Numbered from the stretch's first letter, positions 29,583-38,922 are shown. The stretch is DNA of 64,000 bases from Gemmatimonadaceae bacterium (GCA_013697785.1 JACCWE010000164.1:23623-87622); one strand, 5' to 3'. Notes: a model not told the origin generated them from the sequence alone. A program made the numbers and translations.

Positions 29583-30599
29583 ATGAAACGCAAGAATGCC
29601 GACGACGGTGGAAGCGCGGCAGAGACATGGCCCGCGCTTCCGCTCGACGCTTGGCGCGCCACCTGCGATACCCTGCATTTGTGGACGCAAGTAGTCGGGA
29701 AGGTAAAACTCGAGCTGTGTCCGTTCTTCAACGAATGGTGGGAAGTGCCGCTCGCGCTCACGGCGCGTGGATTGACCACGTCGACCGTGCCGTTTGCCGG
29801 TGGCGCGTTCGCGATCGACTTCGATTTCATCGACCACAACCTGTATGTCCGCACCAGCGAAGGCGCGGTCAAGACACTGCCGCTGATCGCGCGCTCAGTC
29901 GCCGACTTCTATACCGAGTTCGTGGCGACGCTCAGCGCGTTGGGGATAACGGTCAATTTCAACACGCGACCGCAGCAGTTCAAACATGCGATTCCGTTCG
30001 AGCAGGACCACGAGCACGCCGCGTACGATCCAGCGTACGTCGGCCGGTGGTGGCGCATTCTCACACGCGTCGGCGTGGTGATGGAGCAGTATCGTGCGGG
30101 GTTCTCGGGGAAAAGCAGCCCGGTGCAGTTCTATTGGGGCGATTTTGATTTGTGCGTCACGCGCTTTTCCGGCAAGCCATCCGAGCCGCCGAAAGGAGCA
30201 AACCGGAGGGGGCGCTACACCGAGGACGAGGAGAACGTCACGGTTGGTTTCTGGCCCGGCGGCGCGAAGTATCCGAAACCCGCGTTCTACTCCTACACAT
30301 ATCCCGCGCCGGCGGGTTATAAGACCGCGCACGTTCGACCCGAGAGCGCACGCTTCGATCCCAAGCTCGGCGAGTTCGTGCTGGATTACGACGATGTGCG
30401 GAGCGCTGCCGCTCCCGAGAAGATGATTCTCGACTTTCTGCGGAGTACGTATGCGGCCGGGGCCTCGCTGGGGCACTGGGACAGTGCTGCGTTAGAAAAG
30501 CGTGGACCGGATGTCGGTCGGAACCTCGGCGCGAAAGCCGGAAGCGAAACCGACGATCCGACACCAGGAACGGCTGATGCGGGTTCAACGGCTAGTTGA
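29583..30599 (+). CDS. DUF5996 family protein
   Basis: The protein is 338 residues. It matches DUF5996: WPALPLDAWRATCDTLHLWTQVVGKV near the start, LELCPFFNEWWEVPLALTARGL, then FYWGDFDLCVTRFSG near residue 183 and GFWPGG near 222. It has no membrane segment and no assigned reaction; the family has conserved Trp, His and Asp residues that could bind a ligand or metal. The C-terminal 30 residues are low in complexity. It lies in a small plus-strand run with an unknown gene and a DUF2945 gene. Confidence 0.82.
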   Translation: MKRKNADDGGSAAETWPALPLDAWRATCDTLHLWTQVVGKVKLELCPFFNEWWEVPLALTARGLTTSTVPFAGGAFAIDFDFIDHNLYVRTSEGAVKTLPLIARSVADFYTEFVATLSALGITVNFNTRPQQFKHAIPFEQDHEHAAYDPAYVGRWWRILTRVGVVMEQYRAGFSGKSSPVQFYWGDFDLCVTRFSGKPSEPPKGANRRGRYTEDEENVTVGFWPGGAKYPKPAFYSYTYPAPAGYKTAHVRPESARFDPKLGEFVLDYDDVRSAAAPEKMILDFLRSTYAAGASLGHWDSAALEKRGPDVGRNLGAKAGSETDDPTPGTADAGSTAS

Positions 30600-30639
30600 T
30601 CACAGTACAAATCATCACCGAGCACTGGAGCGCACGACG

Positions 30640-30858
30640 ATGGCCACAAAGCACTTCAAGGTTGGTGATCACGTCAGTTGGAATTCGGAGGCTGGTCACG
30701 TGAGCGGCACGATTAGCAAAGTGATCACATCGCAGATTGAGTTCAAAGGCTACAAAGTGCATGCGAGCAAAGATGAACCGCAGTATGAGATCAAGAGCGA
30801 CAAGTCCGATCATATTGCGATGCACAAGGGCTCCGCGCTCAAGAAACTCTCCAGCTGA
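30640..30858 (+). CDS. HVA1/DUF2945 Tudor-like small protein, copy 2
   Basis: From ATG 30640 the protein is 72 residues. It matches DUF2945 more closely than copy 1: FKVGDHVSWNSEAGHVSGTI near the start, YKVHASKDEPQYEIKSDKSDH, and AMHKGSALKKL at the end. The fold is a small SH3/Tudor-like barrel. It follows the DUF5996 gene by 40 bases. Confidence 0.88.
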   Translation: MATKHFKVGDHVSWNSEAGHVSGTISKVITSQIEFKGYKVHASKDEPQYEIKSDKSDHIAMHKGSALKKLSS

Positions 30859-30875
30859 GGCGCCGCGCGCCGGGA

Positions 30876-31460
30876 ATGCGATCGCCACCGGAAGGGCGCG
30901 CGCCAAAGGCTGCAGACCTGCGCGCAGCAGCCGGGCGTCGCATACCTGACCTCGTCGTACCCGACCTGACGGTTCTTTTCTGCGGCATCAACCCGGGGCT
31001 TTACTCCGCAGCCACGAAGCATCACTTTGCACGGCCGGGCAACCGCTTCTGGCCGGCGTTGCATCTGGCGGGATTCACGGATCGATTGCTGGCTCCGCAC
31101 GAAACCGACGCGCTGCTCGAGTCGGGTTATGGGATCACGAGCCTCGTTCGCCGTGCCACCGCGACCGCCCGCGAAGTCGCTCCATCGGAGCTCATCGCCG
31201 GCAGACGCAGGCTCAATCGGCTCGTACGCGCGAACCGTCCACAATGGATCGCTGTGTTGGGAGTCGGCGCCTACCGCACGGCTTTTCGCGACCCGCGAGC
31301 GGAAGTCGGTCCGCAGCCAAACTCGCCGCTCGGTACACGCATCTGGGTCTTACCAAGCCCGAGCGGCGCGAACGGAAGTTATCCGCTCGTCGATCTCGTC
31401 CGCGAGCTACGCGCATTTCGTGCTGCGATCGGATCGTGCCCTCCGCGCTCACGGAGCTGA
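30876..31460 (+). CDS. mug: G/U mismatch-specific DNA glycosylase (Mug/TDG family)
   Basis: The protein is 194 residues, close to the usual Mug length of about 170 plus a short N-terminal extension. The catalytic loop GINPGLYSAATKHHFARPGN near residue 38 has the Mug/TDG Asn, and LPSPSGAN near 162 is the intercalation loop. It removes uracil or thymine from G/U and G/T mismatches in DNA. It follows the DUF2945 gene by 17 bases. It is the last gene before the first tRNA-Phe fragment. Confidence 0.9.
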   Translation: MRSPPEGRAPKAADLRAAAGRRIPDLVVPDLTVLFCGINPGLYSAATKHHFARPGNRFWPALHLAGFTDRLLAPHETDALLESGYGITSLVRRATATAREVAPSELIAGRRRLNRLVRANRPQWIAVLGVGAYRTAFRDPRAEVGPQPNSPLGTRIWVLPSPSGANGSYPLVDLVRELRAFRAAIGSCPPRSRS

Positions 31461-31488
31461 AGCGCTCTATGTCGTTGTCCCACTTGAG

Positions 31489-31534
31489 TGGCCAGGGAGG
31501 GAATTGCACCCCCGACACGCGGATTGTCAGTCCG
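31489..31534 (-). repeat. tRNA-Phe 3'-half fragment A (candidate attachment-site scar)
   Basis: On the minus strand this is the 3' part of a tRNA: anticodon arm, variable loop, T-arm and acceptor strand ending GGCCA. No D-arm or 5' acceptor strand exists next to it, so it is not a working gene. It differs from fragment B (54480-54525) at two of 46 bases, one inside the anticodon (GAA to GAC) and one in the T-loop. The similarity to B goes on outside the tRNA part (CGTTGTCC..CTTGAG). It is the likely left border of the island. Confidence 0.7.
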
Positions 31535-31617
31535 GTCCCATGCGGACGCGAAAGTATTTAATCGACATCGCACGGCGCCGGGCTGCCCGGCCGGCGGCCT
31601 GCGTCGAAGCTGCGCTT

Positions 31618-34600
31618 TCATAGATCCTGCAACGTCGACCATTCCTTCCACAGCGAGTAAATCGCCGGAATCACCACGAGTGTAAGAATCGTGCTCGTGA
31701 TCATCCCTCCGACCATCGGAGCCGCAATCCGCTTCATGACATCAGCGCCGGTGCCCTGACTCCAGAGAATCGGAAGCAGGCCGGCGGTGATCGCGGTGAC
31801 CGTCATCATTTTGGGACGGACGCGCCCCACCGCCCCATCGAGCACGGCCGCGTTGATGTCGTCGCGAGTGCGGAGCAACCCTCGCTCGCCACGTGCTCTG
31901 AACGCCTGATCGAGATACAGAAGCATGATGACCCCTGTCTCGGCGGCGACGCCAGCCAACGCGATGAAGCCGATAGCGACGGCGACGCTAAGGTTGTAGT
32001 GTAGGAGCCAGACTAACCACACGCCGCCGACGAGCGAGAATGGCAACGAGAGCATCACCATCGCGCTCTCGGTTACGCTGCCGAAGTTGAGATAGAGGAG
32101 CAGAAAGATGATGGCGAGCGTGAGCGGAACCACCACGCGCAGCCGCTCGTCCGCGCGCTGCATCGCTTCGAACTGTCCCGACCACTCGAGCCGATAGCCG
32201 GGCGGCAGTCTCAATTTCTGCTCCAGCACGTGCTTCGCATCGGCTACGTATCCGCCCACATCGCGTCCGCGCACATCCACGTACACGACGTTGTTCGGGT
32301 AGCCACCCTCTGATTTGATGAGCGTGGCCCCTTTTACGATCTCGACCTTCGCGAGCTGTCCAAGCGAGACCTGTGCGCCGGACGAAGTGGCAACGAGCGT
32401 ACTGCGGATCTCCTCGGGATTCTCGCGCAACGCGCGGGGATAGCGAACGAGCACGCTATAGCGCTCACGACCCTTGATCACCTGTCCCGCCTCTATTCCT
32501 CCCACCGCGGTGCTCGCGGCGATCAGTACCGCATCGGCAGTGAGCCCGAAGCGCGCCGCAGCGGCGCGATCGACGGTGATATCGATATAGCGACCACCTT
32601 CGATTCGCTCCGCGAATACCGTGTTGGTTCCCGAGACAGTGGGCAGAATTCCTTCGATCTGCTTGCCTATTGCGTCGAGCGTGTCGAGCGACGGACCGTA
32701 GATTTTGATGCCGACGGGTGTCTTGATGCCCGTCGCCAACATGTCGAGCCGGTTCTTGATCGGCATGGACCACATGTTGCCGACGCCGGGAGTCTTCACC
32801 GTCGCGTTGGCCTCGCTCACGATCGAGTCGTAGCTCACTCCGGGACGCCACGCTTCTTTCTCCTTGAGGATCGCAATGGTCTCGATCATTGACATCGGCG
32901 CCATGTCCGTCGCGGTTTGCGCGCGTCCGATCTTGCCGAGGACCATCTGAACTTCCGGGATCCTGGCCAGCGCGGCGTCGCGCTGCGTAAGGATCTGCTT
33001 CGCTTCGCCCGTGCCCACCCCAGGGAACAAGCTCGGCATGTCCATGATACTCCCCTCGTTCAATGGGGGCATGAATTCGCTTCCAAGTCCTGCCCACGGG
33101 AAGATCGTGACCACGAGCACGAGGACCGCCGTGATGATCGTTGGCCAACGATGCCGGAGCACGAAGTCGATGACCGGGGAGTAGACGCGGACGAGAAGGC
33201 GATTGACCGGATTGGCTGCTTCCGGCTTGACGCCCTTGCGAATGAACATGCCCATCAATACCGGCACGAGCGTAATCGAGAGCAGCGCTGCCGATGCCAT
33301 CGAGAGCGTCTTCGTCCACGCCAGTGGCTTGAACAGTCGGCCCTCCTGATCTTCGAGCGCGAACACGGGAAGAAAGGAAACCGTAATGATGAGCAGCGAG
33401 ACGAAGAGCGAGGGACCCACTTCCGTGGCGGATTTGACGACGAGATCCCAATGAGTGAGCGACGGAGCATCGCCGTCGTCGTGTCTCGATTCGCGCTCTA
33501 TGTGCTTATGCAGGTTCTCCACCATCACGATCGCGGCGTCAATCATCGCGCCGATTGCGATCGCGATCCCGCCGAGACTCATGATGTTCGCGTTGAGGCC
33601 GATCACGCGCATCGCGAGCAAGGCCATCAACACGCCCAATGGCAGCGTCACAATGGCGACCAGCGCGCTCGAGAAGTGAAGAAGAAAGATCATCGTCACG
33701 AACGCGACGATGATGGACTCTTCCACCAGCTTGCTCTTGAGGGTCTGAATGGCGCGCTCGATGAGACTCGAACGATCGTAGCCCGCGATGAACGTGACGC
33801 CCACGGGCAAGGCGCGCTGCACCTCCGCGATCTTCGCCTTGACCCGCCGGATAACGGCGAGCGGATTCTCGCCGTAGCGCATGACGACCCACCCGGTGAC
33901 GATCTCGCCCTTTCCGTTCAGCTCCGCGATGCCGCGCCGAATCTCGGGTCCGAGCTGCACATTCGCTACATCGCCCACGATGATCGGGGATCTGGCAGAG
34001 CTGGACCCGATGACCACTGCGCGGATATCATCGAGGCTGCTGAATCGGCCACGGCCCCGAACGACGTACTCATTGCCGCTCATCTCCAACACGCGCCCGC
34101 CCACATCCATGTTTGACGCGCGCACGGCCTGCGTGACTCGCTCGAGTGGGATGCCGAACGCGAGCAGCCTCGCAGGATCGACTTCCACCTGATACTGCTT
34201 CTCGAATCCACCGAACGACGCAATCTCTGCCACGCCCGGCACGGCCGTCAGTGCCGGTCGAATCGTCCAGTCCTGCAGGCTCCGCAGCTCCGCGAGGTTC
34301 AACGTCCCGCTCGTGTCGGCGACGATGTACTGCATCACCCACCCCACGCCCGTCGCGTCCGGACCGAGCGTCGTCGTTGCGCCTTGGGGGAGCTTCTCCC
34401 GCACGGAGCTCAGATACTCGAGCACCCTTGACCGCGCCCAATAGAGGTCGGTGCCATCCTCGAACACTACGTATACCGCCGACAATCCGAACTGGCTCAT
34501 CCCGCGCACCACTTTCGTGTGTGGCACCTTGAGCATCTCGGTCTCGAGCGGGTAGGTCACCTGATCCTCGACGAGCTGCGGGCCCTGTCCTGGCCACTCG

Positions 34601-34752
34601 GTCATCACGATCACCTGCACGTCGGAGAGATCGGGAATCGCGTCGACTGGAGTGCTGAGCATCGCGCCGATCCCTGCAACGACAATCGCAGCAGTCGCGA
34701 GAAGAACGAGCAGCTTGTGGTTCACCGACCACTCAATGATGCGCGCGAGCAT
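31618..34752 (-). CDS. cusA: Heavy-metal RND efflux pump, CusA type
   Basis: The protein is 1044 residues, the full length of HME-RND pumps, with the N-terminal helix, two large periplasmic loops and a 12-helix core. GAMIDAAIVMVENLHKH near residue 403 is the helix-4 proton-relay signature of the family. SMPIKNRLDMLATGIKTPVGIKI near 660 matches the CusA rather than CzcA pattern, including Met residues of the copper relay. It exports Cu(I) or Ag(I) from periplasm and cytoplasm through CusB and the TolC-like CusC. It is the last gene of the long copper operon, five bases after cusB. Confidence 0.95.
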   Translation of the reverse strand: MLARIIEWSVNHKLLVLLATAAIVVAGIGAMLSTPVDAIPDLSDVQVIVMTEWPGQGPQLVEDQVTYPLETEMLKVPHTKVVRGMSQFGLSAVYVVFEDGTDLYWARSRVLEYLSSVREKLPQGATTTLGPDATGVGWVMQYIVADTSGTLNLAELRSLQDWTIRPALTAVPGVAEIASFGGFEKQYQVEVDPARLLAFGIPLERVTQAVRASNMDVGGRVLEMSGNEYVVRGRGRFSSLDDIRAVVIGSSSARSPIIVGDVANVQLGPEIRRGIAELNGKGEIVTGWVVMRYGENPLAVIRRVKAKIAEVQRALPVGVTFIAGYDRSSLIERAIQTLKSKLVEESIIVAFVTMIFLLHFSSALVAIVTLPLGVLMALLAMRVIGLNANIMSLGGIAIAIGAMIDAAIVMVENLHKHIERESRHDDGDAPSLTHWDLVVKSATEVGPSLFVSLLIITVSFLPVFALEDQEGRLFKPLAWTKTLSMASAALLSITLVPVLMGMFIRKGVKPEAANPVNRLLVRVYSPVIDFVLRHRWPTIITAVLVLVVTIFPWAGLGSEFMPPLNEGSIMDMPSLFPGVGTGEAKQILTQRDAALARIPEVQMVLGKIGRAQTATDMAPMSMIETIAILKEKEAWRPGVSYDSIVSEANATVKTPGVGNMWSMPIKNRLDMLATGIKTPVGIKIYGPSLDTLDAIGKQIEGILPTVSGTNTVFAERIEGGRYIDITVDRAAAARFGLTADAVLIAASTAVGGIEAGQVIKGRERYSVLVRYPRALRENPEEIRSTLVATSSGAQVSLGQLAKVEIVKGATLIKSEGGYPNNVVYVDVRGRDVGGYVADAKHVLEQKLRLPPGYRLEWSGQFEAMQRADERLRVVVPLTLAIIFLLLYLNFGSVTESAMVMLSLPFSLVGGVWLVWLLHYNLSVAVAIGFIALAGVAAETGVIMLLYLDQAFRARGERGLLRTRDDINAAVLDGAVGRVRPKMMTVTAITAGLLPILWSQGTGADVMKRIAAPMVGGMITSTILTLVVIPAIYSLWKEWSTLQDL

Positions 34753-34757
34753 GCCGG

Positions 34758-36143
34758 CTACCTCCGATTCGGGGACATTGGCATCCCCTTCATGGTGGTA
34801 TCACGGACGCTTGGTCCTTTCACCCGGGCGCCCCTGTCGTTCATGCCCGATTCCCCCGGGGCTGGCGCTGTCATCCCGGGCATGCTCTGCATGTCCTGCG
34901 CATTCGGAATGTCGCTCGTGCCTCGCTGCCCGATCATGCCTCGCATCACTTCGCCGAGATTCGATTCCGAGTCGAGGAGAAATTGCGCAGACGTCACCAC
35001 GCGCTGGCCGGTCGTAAGGCCGTCGACTACTTCGGTAAAGTCTCCCGTCTCGCGGCCGAGCTGGACTGCCTGCGGCTCGAGTCGCCCGCCGCCCTTGTCG
35101 ACGAAGACGAGCGCGCGGTCGCCGGTGCGCAGCACCGCCGAGCTCGGGACAGTGAGTGCGGTGCGCGAGGGCGTCGTGAGCGCGACGGTCGCGTACATGC
35201 CGGGCATGAGACGCCCGCTGCGATTGGGCACCTCGATGCGGGCGCGCATGGACCGCGAGGCGGAATCGAGCGTCGGGTATACGTACGCAACGCGGCCCGC
35301 GAGAGGAGCTCCGGGATACCCGGCGAATTGCACCGATGCCGTGGAACCTACGCGCACCGCACCGACATCAGCCTCACGCAGCGCGACATCGACCCACACC
35401 TCCGAAAGATCGGCGATGTCGTACAGCATCTGCCCCGGCTGAATCGCCTGCCCTTGCACGACGTTCTTCTGGAGCACCACGCCCGACGCCGGTGCATGAA
35501 GTGTGAGCGAGCGTCTCGCTTTCCCGGTTCGCAGAATGTCCTCGATCTGCGCACCTGATATGTCCCAGAGCTCGAGGCGACGACGCGCAGCAGCGACCAG
35601 ATCGATGCTTGCTCCCGGCGCTCCCGGCACGGAGCTCCCGCGGACACTCCTCGCGAAGTTTCCGGCGACCAGGAGCTCCTGCTCGGCGGCGACGAGCTCC
35701 GGCGAGTAGACATCCAGCATCGGCTGGGCACGCCGCACACGCTGCCCAGTCTGATCGACGTAGAGTCGCTCCACGTATCCACCGATCTTGAGAACAACCT
35801 GCGATCGCCTCGCTTCATCCACTGTCACGGTGCCGACCGTTCGCACCGTGCTCTCGAGCGTACGTCGTTCCACGGTGCCGAAGGTGATGCCGAACTGTCG
35901 GATCTGACTCGCGGTGATCTGGATGGCATTCCCGTCACTGCTGGGGGCTGCACCCGTCTGCATGCCCCCCATGTCGTGACCGGACGAGGGCGTTGATGAG
36001 ACAGCCGTGGAGGTGGTCGAATGGCGGCGGCCGAGCACGAACACAGTGATCGCGCCAGCCGTGAGTAGCCCCGTGATGATCCACAAACGCCAGCGTCGAG
36101 CCAGTGACGCACTCATCGCCGATTCGTTCGTCGGCATAGTCAT
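34758..36143 (-). CDS. cusB: RND efflux periplasmic adaptor, CusB type
   Basis: The protein is 461 residues. It has one N-terminal membrane anchor (about 18-38), a Met/His-containing linker (GHDMGGMQTGAAP), then barrel-sandwich and helical-hairpin domains of membrane fusion proteins, seen as VGGYVERLYVDQTGQRVRRAQP-type sequence near 125. The C-terminal 60 residues are rich in Met (MRGMIGQRG, MQSMPGM, MKGMPMSP), probably for copper binding. It links CusA to CusC. Its ATG overlaps the cusC stop as ATGA. Confidence 0.94.
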   Translation of the reverse strand: MTMPTNESAMSASLARRWRLWIITGLLTAGAITVFVLGRRHSTTSTAVSSTPSSGHDMGGMQTGAAPSSDGNAIQITASQIRQFGITFGTVERRTLESTVRTVGTVTVDEARRSQVVLKIGGYVERLYVDQTGQRVRRAQPMLDVYSPELVAAEQELLVAGNFARSVRGSSVPGAPGASIDLVAAARRRLELWDISGAQIEDILRTGKARRSLTLHAPASGVVLQKNVVQGQAIQPGQMLYDIADLSEVWVDVALREADVGAVRVGSTASVQFAGYPGAPLAGRVAYVYPTLDSASRSMRARIEVPNRSGRLMPGMYATVALTTPSRTALTVPSSAVLRTGDRALVFVDKGGGRLEPQAVQLGRETGDFTEVVDGLTTGQRVVTSAQFLLDSESNLGEVMRGMIGQRGTSDIPNAQDMQSMPGMTAPAPGESGMNDRGARVKGPSVRDTTMKGMPMSPNRR

Positions 36144-37537
36144 CGCAGCACCTCCGCACCAACGGTGCGACGTAGAGTCGCGAGCGACTTCGCAAAGTCG
36201 GTAAGCGATAGCCAGTATGCGGTCTCGATCGTGAACAAGCTGGCCTGTGCATCGATCACCGACGAGAAGGCTACACGGCCCACTTGATAACTCGCCGTCG
36301 CTGAGGCGAGCGTGGCGCGCGCTTGTGGGATAATGGCGCTCATGGACAGCGCGAGCTGGGTACGAGAACGCTCGACGTCGCTCACGCTCGTTGCGATCTC
36401 GGCTTTGAGAGAATCGACGGCGGAGCGATGCTCCGCTTCGAGCGCCTCCAAGTCCGCATGCGCAGCGGCGCTCTCTGCATCCTGCTTCCGTCCTCGTTGT
36501 AAAGGAATCGGGATCGATACCACCGCCGAGATCATGTCGCTTCTGTCTCGACGCTCCCCGTACTGAAGCGACACATCGAAATCCGGGAGGCGCGCCTTTC
36601 TCGCGAGCTCCGCGCGCGCCGCTTGCGCCTGGATCTCGGCCTCGTGTGCCTGCAGCATCGGACTGAATAGGACGGCGAGCGCCTGGAGTGAGTCCAAAGG
36701 CAGAAGCGGCGAATCCGCGGCCCTGGCGCCGAGGACAGCCGAGGTGAAGTGCACCCCCTCGGCCGAATCCGGAACCGCCGCACGTGCGACGCGATCCGGA
36801 ATCGACGCGTCGGGAACGGGAATGTCGCTCGGCCGGTCGAGCGCGGCGTTGAGCCGAGCGAGCGTCGCATGTCTCGCCTCCACAAGGCCCGATGCCTGGC
36901 TGCTCAGGCGCGCCGCTTCAGTCTGCACGCGCAAGAGGTCCGCTTGCATGCCTCTTCCAGCGGTGTACTGCGCTTCCGTCACCTTGGCGAGGCCACCCAG
37001 CACCGCCTGATTGCGCGACACGATCTCCATGGCGCGGTCGAGAAAAGCAAGATCGTAGTACGCGTCCTCCACCGTTTGTGTGACGTGCAGACGCGAGGCA
37101 GCTACCAACGCCTGCGCGGCACGGGCCTCGTCGGTCGCCGCTCGTGTGCGGAGTCCAAGTTTTCCCGGATACGGCAGCGACTGCGAGATGCCAACCATCT
37201 TCATTGTCATGAAATCCGAAAACCCCGGCTGGCTCACGGGAAAGTTCAGAAGGCCAGCCATGAGAATCGGATCAGGACGCGCACCCGCTGGCGAGATCCG
37301 CGTGCGTACCGCCTGAGCGTGCGCCGCGGCCGCGGTGATCGTCGGGTTGGCTTCGAGCGCGACGGCGAGGAGGGAATCGAGTGCCGGCGCCGGGCGATTC
37401 GCTCGTCGACCGGTCGCATCGCTGCTCGGCGCCGTTGTCACTACCTGGGCACCGAGTGCAACTGTGCACAGCGCGCTGACAAGCGACAGATGGACTGCCG
37501 CCGATGAAAAAGACAAAATGGATGACATGACCCGCAT
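36140..37537 (-). CDS. cusC: TolC-family outer-membrane factor, CusC type
   Basis: The protein is 465 residues with a signal peptide ending near ALGAQ. The rest has the paired long helices of TolC-family channels; SLPYPGKLGLRTRAATDEARAA near residue 117 and VSIPIPLQRGRKQDAESAAAH near 342 are the two repeats. It completes the tripartite copper pump with CusB and CusA. Either ATG 37537 or 37528 could be the start. The gene name follows the context; the protein alone would only be called TolC-like. Confidence 0.9.
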   Translation of the reverse strand: MRVMSSILSFSSAAVHLSLVSALCTVALGAQVVTTAPSSDATGRRANRPAPALDSLLAVALEANPTITAAAAHAQAVRTRISPAGARPDPILMAGLLNFPVSQPGFSDFMTMKMVGISQSLPYPGKLGLRTRAATDEARAAQALVAASRLHVTQTVEDAYYDLAFLDRAMEIVSRNQAVLGGLAKVTEAQYTAGRGMQADLLRVQTEAARLSSQASGLVEARHATLARLNAALDRPSDIPVPDASIPDRVARAAVPDSAEGVHFTSAVLGARAADSPLLPLDSLQALAVLFSPMLQAHEAEIQAQAARAELARKARLPDFDVSLQYGERRDRSDMISAVVSIPIPLQRGRKQDAESAAAHADLEALEAEHRSAVDSLKAEIATSVSDVERSRTQLALSMSAIIPQARATLASATASYQVGRVAFSSVIDAQASLFTIETAYWLSLTDFAKSLATLRRTVGAEVLR

Positions 37538-37691
37538 CGCAGAAGTTCAAAAAGACGCACGACGGTCGCGTGGCGCGATGCGATCGTGCGAGACTCCGCA
37601 CCGAAGCCTCGTGTGCAAGGCGGTCAGGTGCGGCTCACGAGTGCCGGGCAGCGATTCTGAGTGCGCATGCCGGCGTACGACGTGTGAGGAA

Positions 37692-38093
37692 CTACGCTCG
37701 AGGCGGAGGAAGCTCGGGAGGTGTGCTGATCGATGCTGGCGCATGCACGACGAGACACACATCATCGTGCGAGATGACAGGCGCGGGACTCAGCGCGATC
37801 GGAGTCGAGAGCACCGCGACGGGCACGCACGGCGCCATGCCACTACAGTCTGCCGGCGCCCACGGGATGCGACAGGGCATCTGGCGGTTCCCGGATGGAT
37901 GGGTCGCATTCGACAGCGCATCGCGCAACATGGGCGTGCGCGTGGATCCCATCGCGACCATCGCTGAGGATGTGCCGTCGACCATCCCCGGCATCACTGC
38001 CGGCATCGCGCACGCGGCTCCACCCACCAGCACGAGCAGCTGAAGTGGGAGGAGGACAGCGGCGACTGCCGCGAACCGGCGCGATCGTTTCAT
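37692..38093 (-). CDS. Secreted Met/Cys-rich peptide in the copper operon
   Basis: The product is 133 residues. A clear signal peptide (KRSRRFAAVAAVLLPLQLLVLVGGA) ends before CAMPAVMPGM. The mature part has about nine Met and five Cys, including MPCRIPWAPADCSGMAPCVP, plus scattered His. I know no named family. Position between csoR and cusC in a copper operon, export and composition suggest a periplasmic copper binder, like CusF or a copper-scavenging peptide, but with a different sequence. This is inference. Confidence 0.65.
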   Translation of the reverse strand: MKRSRRFAAVAAVLLPLQLLVLVGGAACAMPAVMPGMVDGTSSAMVAMGSTRTPMLRDALSNATHPSGNRQMPCRIPWAPADCSGMAPCVPVAVLSTPIALSPAPVISHDDVCLVVHAPASISTPPELPPPRA

Positions 38094-38249
38094 GGTGTGG
38101 AAGCTAATAGCACGACGAAGGTCGGGGAGGCCCCTAATGACCTCCCTACAGTTAAACCATTCTCAAAGAGGGATGCGCGCACGGCTGCTGCACCAAGCGG
38201 CCCGTTAGAATGGGGCGACGGTGTGCGCGTGGGGAACTCAATCGGTCGA

Positions 38250-38518
38250 TCACCGCCCCTCGTAGTCTCGCTCGCCAATCGTGTGCCGCTTCGCTCGCCC
38301 CTCTCCCGGATGCGAAAGGGCGTCGTAGAATCGTTCGCCCTTCCCGCGAAGTTCGAGGATGAGGCCCTCGAAATCACGCGGTGTCATCTCGAGCGCGATG
38401 CTGGGCACGAGCCCCTTGAGAAGCGTGACTCTGTTAGGAGCGTGAGCGTATTCGCTTCGTGAATCAAGCGCTGCAAACCGGCGAAGTTCAGCGCGTCCGT
38501 CTCAGGACTCGTAGTCAA
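38250..38518 (-). pseudogene. Frameshifted paralogue of the unknown gene at 28263
   Basis: From a TTG at 38518, after AAGGAG, one frame reads TSPETDALNFAGLQRLIHEA. Near 38435 the reading must shift to another frame, RVTLLKGLVPSIALEM...GKGERFYDALSHPGEGR, which ends at 38250. The second part aligns with VLIKGLVPALVTSM...IKGHRFQEAIDHPGEGR of the gene at 28263. A one-base indel therefore broke this copy, unless programmed frameshifting joins the parts. It lies 19 bases after csoR in the copper operon. Confidence 0.6.
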
Positions 38519-38537
38519 ATGCATCTCCTTGCGGTGT

Positions 38538-38900
38538 TCAGCGACTGTGCTTGTACATCAAGTCGACGAGCTCATTGTACATGGCGTCCGCCTCTTCGCC
38601 GCCCGTGCGCATCGCCGAGGAGGCGCAGTATCGCAGGTGATTTCGCATCAACTCCCGACCCACCGCGCGCAGCGCTTCGTGTACGCTCGAGATCTGGGTA
38701 AGGATGTCCGCACAATAGCGATCGTCCTCCACCATCTTCTGCAGACCCCGCACCTGCCCCTCGATTCGGCGCAGCCGCGTAAGATTGCGCGCCTTCGCAT
38801 CGGGATCCACGGCGACTGCCTTTCGTCCCGCATCCTCGGCCGCGCATCCACAGGGGGCCTGTATCACCGGCAGTACCTTCGTCGCAGTTCTCGTCGCCAT
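38538..38900 (-). CDS. csoR: CsoR-family copper-sensing repressor
   Basis: The protein is 120 residues of the CsoR/RcnR (DUF156) all-helical family. The core runs from RLRRIEGQVRGLQKMVEDD to the end. The Cu(I) ligands of CsoR are a Cys-His-Cys set; here C63 (RYC), H88 and C92 (MRNHLRYC) fit. The N-terminal 35 residues are an extension with CGC, which could also bind metal. Cu(I) binding would release it from DNA. A matching palindrome lies at 42103-42120, at the operon promoter, so autoregulation is likely. It is 22 bases after copA. Confidence 0.93.
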   Translation of the reverse strand: MATRTATKVLPVIQAPCGCAAEDAGRKAVAVDPDAKARNLTRLRRIEGQVRGLQKMVEDDRYCADILTQISSVHEALRAVGRELMRNHLRYCASSAMRTGGEEADAMYNELVDLMYKHSR

Positions 38901-38922
38901 ATGCCTTGTGGTCCCCCTGGAA

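Noticed and set aside
31488..31685. Short frames reading MAREGIxPPTRGxSVR-like peptides at 31488, 54479 and 62048
   Set aside because: These are the tRNA-Phe fragment read as protein (GRELNPRHADFQS-type artefacts well known in databases). They have no ribosome-binding site and appear only where the fragment lies.
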